Below are positions 1-4,814 of a stretch of 5,663 nucleotides of DNA, piece after piece. The DNA lies in assembly GCA_002455375.1 (NCBI GenBank), contig DKKR01000031.1:1897-7559 (forward strand), in the 5' to 3' direction. The number at the start of each line of letters is the position of its first letter. The first letter of the stretch is position 1. The position numbers and the translations under genes are program-made. The stretch comes from Bacteroidetes bacterium UBA6661 (GTDB lineage Bacteria > Bacteroidota > Bacteroidia > AKYH767-A > OLB10). The notes beneath the pieces are model-generated. The model was not told the origin of the DNA. It ran no database searches and was given only the letters and a program-made list of their open reading frames with translations.

Positions 1-154
1 CACAATAGGCATCCGTTAAATTTACTTGTCCTGTACGCAAAGATTTTACTTCAGTACCTGTAAGTACAATACCGGCTTCAAACTTCTGCTCGAAAAAATA
101 ATCGAACGAGGCTTTTTTATTGACTGTTTCGGGAGCAAAATCTTTTTTAGCCAT
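1..154 (-). CDS. smpB: SsrA-binding protein SmpB, N-terminal part (cut by window edge)
   Basis: The first 51 codons of SmpB, the small basic protein that binds tmRNA and delivers it to stalled ribosomes in trans-translation. The reading begins MAKKDFAPETVNKKASFDYF. It then shows the family's most conserved block at about residues 24-51: F-E-A-G-I-V-L-T-G-T-E-V-K-S-L-R, followed by G-Q-V-N-L-T-D-A-Y-C. This block belongs to the oligonucleotide-binding-fold barrel. The ATG at 154-152 is the natural start, because family members begin only some 10-15 residues before the conserved NKKA-F-Y segment. The C-terminal part, about two thirds of the usual 150 or so residues, lies outside the window. The gene starts 19 bp after the stop of the transporter gene on the same strand, so it may be co-transcribed with it. 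No clear Shine-Dalgarno sequence is visible. Family assignment is firm; the operon link is inferred. Confidence 0.94.
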   Translation of the reverse strand, partial: MAKKDFAPETVNKKASFDYFFEQKFEAGIVLTGTEVKSLRTGQVNLTDAYC

Positions 155-173
155 AGCGGTTGCAAAAATAAAA

Positions 174-2048
174 TTATACTACTAACATCGGACATTTTAC
201 TTTGTGTCGCACTTTATCAATCGTAGTTCCAAGTAAAAAATCTTTTAATCCTTTATGGCCATGTTGACCCATAACAATTAAGCCTGCATCAAAATCATTT
301 ACAATTTCAGGTATAACTTTTCCAGGGTTGCCATGTGCAATCTGAAACTCGGCAAAGTAGCCCATATCTTTCAAAGTTTTAATGTAATGTTCTATGTGTT
401 TTTTGTCATGTTCGCTCTCCATATCTTCAATTTCTTTGCCGAAGGTCAATGCACCTGCACTTTCTACTGCGTGAATCAACAGGTAGTGCGTATTTAATCC
501 GCCAACTCTTAATGCATTTTCAATTGCCTTCTTATCACTTGAGCTAAAATCCAATGCAATGGCAATGCGCTTGTAGTTTATGCTTTCCGGAGTTGAAATC
601 TGACTTGGTTCATCATGAAATACTTTTGACCTGAAAGAAGTTTTGCTCATTAATGGATAAAAAATTGCCATAAGCAACAACCATCCTGTGCCGGCACAAC
701 CAATGCCAAGCAGAACTTTCCAGATAAGTAAGGTGTTGCTGTGAAATACAACACTTACTTCTTCTGCAACAAGTTTAATGTTTAATCCTACAATGATTAA
801 AGCACATACCCATGATAAAGTTTTTATTATCGGGCCAATAGCAAATTCACCCATTTTGTTTTTATCACTCACAAAATGAATGAGAGGAATAACAGCAAAA
901 CCTAACTGTAAACTTAAAATCACCTGACTAAGGACAAGTAACTCACCGGTGCTCCTTTCTCCAAAAACATGAATAGTGATGAGTGCCGGAATAATTGCGA
1001 TAAGGCGTGTTACTAATCTGCGCACCCAGGGATGAATACGGAGATTAATATATCCTTCCATCACAATCTGACCTGCTAACGTTCCTGTGATGGTAGAACT
1101 TTGCCCTGCTGCTATCAATGCCACAGCAAAAAGAATAGGAGCAAGGTTGTTGCCCAACATGGGAGCGAGTAGCTGATGCGCATCCTGAATTTCTGCAATT
1201 TCAAAAAGCCCTGACTTGTGAAACACTGCTGCTGCAAGTACTAATATAGCTGCATTGACAAAGAATGCCATGTTCAATGCAATAGCACTGTCTGCAATAT
1301 TAAATCTTATGGCTCGCCAGATGGATTTGCTGCTTTTTTCAATTTTTCTTGTCTGCACCAATGACGAATGCAGATACAGATTGTGAGGCATAACAGTAGC
1401 GCCAATTATTCCAATAGCGATATACAATGCTTCATTACTCAATGCTGTTGGAATTAATCCTGATGCAACTTCTGACATGTTGGGCTTGGCAAAAAATATC
1501 TCGGCTAAAAATGAAAAGCCGATTATTGCAACTAAGGAAATAATAAAAGCCTCCATTTTTCTGATACCTAAATTGATAAGAAACAGAAGCAGAAAAGTAT
1601 CCAATACTGTTATCATTACACCTGTGGCAAGTGAAATACCAAAAAGTAATTGAAGGCCAATAGCCATTCCTAGCACCTCTGCAAGGTCGCAGGCTGCAAT
1701 GGCAATTTCTGCAAGTACATACAGACAAATATTTACAAAATGCGGATAGGTTTCCCTCGATGCCTGTGCAAGGTCGCGGTTGCGCACAATACCCAGACGG
1801 GCACTCAGGCTTTGCAATAGTAATGCAATAAGATTACTCATTAGGAGCACCCAAAGCAACTGATAACCAAACTTGCTTCCACCTGCAATGTCTGTTGCCC
1901 AGTTACCGGGGTCCATGTAGCCAACACTAACCAAATATGCCGGCCCGAAGAAGGCGAAAATCTTTTTAAACAGTGAGCGTTTTCCCGAAGTGTCAACCGA
2001 TGCATTGACCTCCTGCAACGAGGGTTGAAATTCTTTTTCCTTTTTCAT
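174..2048 (-). CDS. mntH: Nramp-family Mn2+/Fe2+ transporter (MntH-type) fused to a C-terminal UspA domain
   Basis: A proton-coupled divalent metal importer of the inner membrane with an added soluble domain. Numbering is from the ATG at 2048 (624 aa). The first 466 residues are an Nramp transporter. TM1 carries DPGN (D46, N49) and TM6 carries A-T-V-M-P-H-N (A217, M220, H222), matching the known metal-binding residues. TM8 carries GQSST (about 315-319) followed by the conserved TGTLAGQ-MEG stretch. I count twelve hydrophobic segments, the last at about 441-466; bacterial MntH proteins usually have eleven and about 410-450 residues. After a linker, residues about 491-624 form a UspA domain that starts YKRIAIALDFS. 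It keeps the ATP-binding pattern G-2x-G-9x-G(S/T) as G594, G597, G607-T608. The chosen ATG overlaps the repressor's TGA as ATGA, suggesting translational coupling. An in-frame ATG at 2066 would add six residues (630 aa) and overlap the repressor by 22 bp. Mn versus Fe preference is not readable from sequence. Confidence 0.95.
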   Translation of the reverse strand: MKKEKEFQPSLQEVNASVDTSGKRSLFKKIFAFFGPAYLVSVGYMDPGNWATDIAGGSKFGYQLLWVLLMSNLIALLLQSLSARLGIVRNRDLAQASRETYPHFVNICLYVLAEIAIAACDLAEVLGMAIGLQLLFGISLATGVMITVLDTFLLLFLINLGIRKMEAFIISLVAIIGFSFLAEIFFAKPNMSEVASGLIPTALSNEALYIAIGIIGATVMPHNLYLHSSLVQTRKIEKSSKSIWRAIRFNIADSAIALNMAFFVNAAILVLAAAVFHKSGLFEIAEIQDAHQLLAPMLGNNLAPILFAVALIAAGQSSTITGTLAGQIVMEGYINLRIHPWVRRLVTRLIAIIPALITIHVFGERSTGELLVLSQVILSLQLGFAVIPLIHFVSDKNKMGEFAIGPIIKTLSWVCALIIVGLNIKLVAEEVSVVFHSNTLLIWKVLLGIGCAGTGWLLLMAIFYPLMSKTSFRSKVFHDEPSQISTPESINYKRIAIALDFSSSDKKAIENALRVGGLNTHYLLIHAVESAGALTFGKEIEDMESEHDKKHIEHYIKTLKDMGYFAEFQIAHGNPGKVIPEIVNDFDAGLIVMGQHGHKGLKDFLLGTTIDKVRHKVKCPMLVV

Positions 2049-2716
2049 TTTACTCTTATAATCCATAAATTTTCTGCAACATCACGACTTAGTTGCAGCA
2101 CTTTTTTATTGTTGACCTTAATCTCTAATGAGCGGTCGTATTGATTAATTTCTTTTACAAGCAACCTTGCCCCTGGGGTCAGCTTATGCTTTGACAGGAA
2201 TTTCAACAAGGCAGGGTTCTGATCTTCTACAGAACGAATTTCAACAGTGTCGTCTTGTCCGGTTTCTGAAAGACGAATAGTTTTTTGTTTTTCTATTTCG
2301 CCTTTGCGGTTAGGAATAGGGTCGCCATGAGGGTCGGTTTTAGGATTGCCCAGAAACTGTTCTAAACGGTTACTCAATTCATCATTGGTGGCATGCTCTA
2401 ACTCTTCTGCCATTTCATGAACTTCATCCCAGCTGAAACCTAATTTCACTGATAAAAAAACTTCCCACAAACGATGCTTTCTGATAATGTTTAATGCCAC
2501 CTGCTTTCCTTTATCAGTCAGCCTTGCACCATAATATTTTTCATAGTCAACCAATTTCTTATCTGATAATCTTGATAGCATATCCGTAGCTGTGGCGGCT
2601 TTAATCTTGATGGCAGCTGCAAGGTCAGATGTCAATACGTTTTGATGATTCCCATCCGATAGTGTATAAATCTGCTTGATGTAGTTCTGCTCTGTTGGTG
2701 ATAGTTGATAATACAT
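2045..2716 (-). CDS. mntR: DtxR/MntR-family metal-dependent transcriptional repressor
   Basis: A 223-residue metal-sensing repressor, probably of its own operon with the Nramp transporter. Residues about 5-75 form the winged helix-turn-helix (SPTEQNYIKQIY, then LAAAIKIKAATATDMLSRL as the recognition region and YYGARLTDKG as the wing). Residues about 76-140 form the dimerisation and metal-binding domain, with H81, E85, H100, E104, E107 and H108, ending in the family's DPHGDPIP. Residues about 146-222 resemble the FeoA/SH3-like third domain found in DtxR and IdeR but absent from Bacillus MntR. At the DtxR Cys102 position it has E104, as in MntR (E99), which suggests Mn2+ responsiveness. The N-terminal ligand positions (MntR D8 and E11) read N11 and K14, so the metal site is not a plain copy of either model. 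The name mntR rests on these residues plus the neighbouring mntH; an iron-responsive role is possible. The ATG at 2716 fits the family N-terminus. The stop overlaps the next gene as ATGA. Confidence 0.92.
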   Translation of the reverse strand: MYYQLSPTEQNYIKQIYTLSDGNHQNVLTSDLAAAIKIKAATATDMLSRLSDKKLVDYEKYYGARLTDKGKQVALNIIRKHRLWEVFLSVKLGFSWDEVHEMAEELEHATNDELSNRLEQFLGNPKTDPHGDPIPNRKGEIEKQKTIRLSETGQDDTVEIRSVEDQNPALLKFLSKHKLTPGARLLVKEINQYDRSLEIKVNNKKVLQLSRDVAENLWIIRVK

Positions 2717-2717
2717 G

Positions 2718-2735
2718 TTGTCAAAATTTAGACAA
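2718..2735. promoter_or_regulatory. Near-perfect 18-bp palindrome next to the repressor start; candidate operator
   Basis: TTGTCAAAATTTAGACAA pairs with itself at eight of nine positions; the only mismatch is A2723 against A2730. It lies one base upstream of the repressor ATG (2716-2714, minus strand) and overlaps the putative -7 element at 2740-2733. A bound protein here would block transcription start or early elongation of the mntR-mntH operon. That it is an MntR site is inferred. It contains the TTTAGA half-site (2727-2732) also found in the inverted repeat at 2750-2765. Confidence 0.4.
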
Positions 2736-2740
2736 ATTTA
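2733..2740 (-). promoter_or_regulatory. Candidate Bacteroidota-type -7 element of the mntR-mntH operon
   Basis: Read on the minus strand, the site is TAAATTTG, matching the TAnnTTTG -7 element of the Bacteroidota primary sigma factor. It lies 16 bases upstream of the repressor ATG and would give a leader of about ten bases. No TTG -33 element is seen at the usual distance, and this AT-rich region makes chance matches likely. Confidence 0.4.
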
Positions 2741-2749
2741 GTAATAAAA

Positions 2750-2765
2750 TTTAGATTCGTCTAAA
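2750..2765. promoter_or_regulatory. Inverted repeat TTTAGA-N4-TCTAAA; candidate DtxR/MntR operator
   Basis: The arms TTTAGA (2750-2755) and TCTAAA (2760-2765) are perfect inverted copies around the spacer TTCG. The layout resembles the core of DtxR/IdeR operators (TTAGG-N4-CCTAA) with A in place of one G. It lies just upstream of the -7 element of the repressor operon, in the -35 region, and 5 bases from the TAAATTTG on the plus strand. Autoregulation by the adjacent repressor is the simplest reading; binding is inferred. Further TTTAG half-sites in direct orientation lie at 2727 and 2737. Confidence 0.5.
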
Positions 2766-2819
2766 AATTTAAATTTGCCATGAAAAAAAACCTCCTGACT
2801 GATTCTGTTGGTTTAGTTT

Positions 2820-2827
2820 TAATTTTG
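2820..2827 (+). promoter_or_regulatory. Candidate -7 element of pyrD
   Basis: TAATTTTG matches TAnnTTTG and is followed by C and then, four bases downstream, the pyrD ATG. Such close spacing is often seen ahead of Bacteroidota genes and implies a very short leader or a leaderless transcript. The nearest upstream TTG (2808-2810) is too close to serve as a normal -33 element. A second match, TAAATTTG at 2770-2777, could be an alternative upstream promoter. Confidence 0.4.
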
Positions 2828-2831
2828 CAGC

Positions 2832-3863
2832 ATGTATAAACTTTTAATCAAACCTTTGCTGTTTTTATTCTCTCCCGAACAGGCACATCATTTCGTGTTT
2901 AGTATGTTGAAGATGGTGTTTAAAATTCCCGGAATTAGCACTCTCGTAAAATCTTTATATGCTACAGATAGTAAACAGAAACCGGTTTTATTAGGCAACC
3001 TTCAGTTTAATTCACCGGTAGGGCTTGCAGCAGGCTTTGATAAAGATGCTTATTGTTTTGATGAGTTAGCAGCTTTTGGTTTTGGTTTTATTGAGATAGG
3101 AACAGTTACACCACGTCCGCAGCCGGGTAATCCTAAACCACGATTATTCAGACTTCCTGTTGATGAGGCACTCATTAATAGAATGGGATTTAACAATGAA
3201 GGAGTTGATGCTGTTGTTAAACGTCTTAAAAGCAGAAGGACTGATGTTATAATTGGAGGAAACATTGGAAAAAACAAAGACACTTCCAATGAAGATGCGC
3301 TTAAAGATTATCTTATCTGTTTTGAAAAATTGTTTGATGTTGTGGATTATTTTGTGATTAATGTGAGTTCGCCAAACACACCGGGTCTGCGGGCATTGCA
3401 GGAAAAAGAGCCACTAACAAAACTTTTAAACGGCATTCAGAAAAAAAATAACAGCTATAGTAATCCAAAACCTGTCTTTTTAAAAATAGCTCCCGACCTT
3501 ACTTTTGAGCAAATAGATGAAGTTGCAGTTTTAGTTGAAGAAACTAAGTTGAATGGATTGATTGTCAGTAATACTACTATAAGCAGAAAGAACTTAAAAA
3601 CTAATGCTGAGGCAGTAGAAAAGCTGGGTGCAGGTGGCTTAAGCGGAAAACCTTTACGAAGCCATTCAACAGAAATAATCCGTTATCTTTCTCAGACAAA
3701 AAAAGTAAAATTCGACATCATAGGTGTGGGTGGTATTCATTCAGCAGCTGACGCCATTGAAAAAATGGAGGCTGGTGCCAAGTTAGTGCAGCTTTATACA
3801 GGTTTTATTTATGAAGGTCCGGGATTAGTCAAAAAGGTCAATCGTGCTTTGATACACAAATGA
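2832..3863 (+). CDS. pyrD: Dihydroorotate dehydrogenase (quinone), class 2
   Basis: Oxidises dihydroorotate to orotate in de novo pyrimidine synthesis, using FMN and passing electrons to membrane quinone. The 343 residues match class 2 length (E. coli 336). Residues 1-45 are the hydrophobic N-terminal helices (MYKLLIKPLLFLFSPEQAHH) that bind the membrane and form the quinone tunnel, a class 2 hallmark. The alpha/beta barrel follows with the expected motifs: GLAAGFDKDA (K71), GTVTPRPQPGNPKPRLFRL, NRMGFNN (N117), VINVSSPNTPGLR with catalytic base S180 plus N177 and N182, FLKIAPDL (K218), SNTT (N247), GGLSGKPL, the phosphate-binding IIGVGGI, and LVQLYTGFIYEGP at the C-terminus. Nothing essential is missing. 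It stands alone, divergent from the metal operon and 93 bp before the next gene, with no other pyrimidine genes in view. The ATG at 2832 gives the canonical class 2 N-terminus. Confidence 0.98.
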   Translation: MYKLLIKPLLFLFSPEQAHHFVFSMLKMVFKIPGISTLVKSLYATDSKQKPVLLGNLQFNSPVGLAAGFDKDAYCFDELAAFGFGFIEIGTVTPRPQPGNPKPRLFRLPVDEALINRMGFNNEGVDAVVKRLKSRRTDVIIGGNIGKNKDTSNEDALKDYLICFEKLFDVVDYFVINVSSPNTPGLRALQEKEPLTKLLNGIQKKNNSYSNPKPVFLKIAPDLTFEQIDEVAVLVEETKLNGLIVSNTTISRKNLKTNAEAVEKLGAGGLSGKPLRSHSTEIIRYLSQTKKVKFDIIGVGGIHSAADAIEKMEAGAKLVQLYTGFIYEGPGLVKKVNRALIHK

Positions 3864-3921
3864 CAAAACAGTATGTTGAATACTTACGTTCATTGCTATG
3901 GAAATACTTCATTTACTTTTT

Positions 3922-3929
3922 TATATTTG
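3922..3929 (+). promoter_or_regulatory. Candidate -7 element upstream of the HMG-CoA lyase gene
   Basis: TATATTTG in the pyrD-lyase gap matches TAnnTTTG and lies 27 bases before the TTG start. The closest TTG upstream (3893-3895) is 26 bases away, longer than the usual -33 to -7 spacing, so only the -7 part is convincing. It suggests that the lyase and the following gene have their own promoter. No terminator-like stem with a T-run is visible after pyrD, so read-through cannot be excluded. Confidence 0.35.
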
Positions 3930-3956
3930 AAACGTCATTAAAACCAATGAATCACC

Positions 3957-4814
3957 TTGCCGGAAAAGTTAAAAATAATTGAGTGTCCGCGTGATGCCAT
4001 GCAGGGAATGCATGATTTTGTTCCCACGGACTTAAAAATTGAGTACATAAACAAGTTGCTGGAAGTAGGTTTCGATACCATTGACTTCGGTAGTTTTGTT
4101 TCGCCTAAAGCCATTCCACAAATGCGCGATACCGCAGAAGTGTTGGCAGGACTTAACAAAAGCACCACAAAATTACTTGCCATAATTGCCAATATACGCG
4201 GTGCTGAAGATGCAGTAAAACATCAGGCAATAAACTATCTGGGTTATCCGTTTTCTATTTCCGAAACTTTTCAGAAAAGAAACACAAATGCTACCATTCA
4301 GGAATCGTTGGTTAATTTAAGTACCATTCAACAGTTAGCACAAAATGCAGGTAAAAAGCTGGTTGTTTACATATCCATGGGTTTCGGCAACCCCTATGGT
4401 GATGAATGGAATGTTGACTATGCAGCAGGATGGATTGACAAAATTCAGGCTTTGGGAGTAGAAATCATTTCTCTTGCCGATACGGTTGGTGTGGCTAAAG
4501 AAGCAGACATTGCATACTTGTTTGAAGGTGTAATCCAAAAATTCCCTAAGGTAGAATTCGGAGCACATTTACATACCACTCCGGGCAACTGGCAAAAAAA
4601 GCTGGCAGCTGCTTATGATGCAGGTTGCAGGCGTTTTGATACAGCAATTCGGGGTTTTGGAGGCTGTCCGATGGCTACTGACAAATTAACCGGAAACCTT
4701 GCAACCGAAAATGCAGTACAATACCTTTCAGGTAAATCAAAAAATATAACAATAGATATTCAAAAACTTAATGATTGCATCTTATTCTCAAAACGGATCT
4801 TCAATGAGCATTAA
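3957..4814 (+). CDS. Hydroxymethylglutaryl-CoA lyase
   Basis: Predicted to cleave 3-hydroxy-3-methylglutaryl-CoA into acetoacetate and acetyl-CoA, the last step of leucine breakdown. It is a DRE-TIM metallolyase barrel. Visible motifs are C-P-R-D-A-M-Q (R12, D13, catalytic and metal site), DFGSFVSPKAIPQM (43-56), ISMGFGNPYG (139-148), SLADTVG (172-178), AHLHTTPG with metal ligands H204 and H206, and FGGCPMA with catalytic C237, then GNLATE (N247). At 285 residues it is slightly shorter than most HMG-CoA lyases. The human Glu72 position reads Asp43. The frame has a stop at 3948-3950, and R12/D13 must be included, so the start is TTG 3957; the first in-frame ATG, codon 15, lies after the catalytic R-D pair. 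An ATG at 3947 is in another frame and ends after 11 codons. No strong ribosome site is visible. The next gene overlaps by 11 bp, suggesting an operon. Activity on a related acyl-CoA is an alternative. Confidence 0.93.
   Translation: MPEKLKIIECPRDAMQGMHDFVPTDLKIEYINKLLEVGFDTIDFGSFVSPKAIPQMRDTAEVLAGLNKSTTKLLAIIANIRGAEDAVKHQAINYLGYPFSISETFQKRNTNATIQESLVNLSTIQQLAQNAGKKLVVYISMGFGNPYGDEWNVDYAAGWIDKIQALGVEIISLADTVGVAKEADIAYLFEGVIQKFPKVEFGAHLHTTPGNWQKKLAAAYDAGCRRFDTAIRGFGGCPMATDKLTGNLATENAVQYLSGKSKNITIDIQKLNDCILFSKRIFNEH

Noticed and set aside
26..226. A 66-codon plus-strand reading frame at the left end
   Set aside because: It lies antisense to the clear smpB N-terminus and the end of the transporter gene, and its translation (rich in Cys and Phe, no domain) resembles no protein family.
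2779..2796. A perfect AGGAGG followed by ATG on the minus strand (CCTCCT at 2791-2796, CAT at 2779-2781)
   Set aside because: The ATG opens only six codons before a stop, and Bacteroidota rarely rely on such sites. It is probably chance, though an anti-Shine-Dalgarno-like sequence in the pyrD leader cannot be fully excluded.
3870..3884. Small inverted repeat AGTAT-GTTGA-ATACT after pyrD, considered as a terminator
   Set aside because: The stem is only five AT-rich base pairs and no T-run follows directly, so it is too weak to call.
3938..4192. Minus-strand 84-codon frame inside the HMG-CoA lyase gene
   Set aside because: It is the antisense shadow of a strongly conserved coding region and has no recognisable protein features. 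The same applies to minus-strand frames at 3050-3289, 4335-4568 and 4788-5030.
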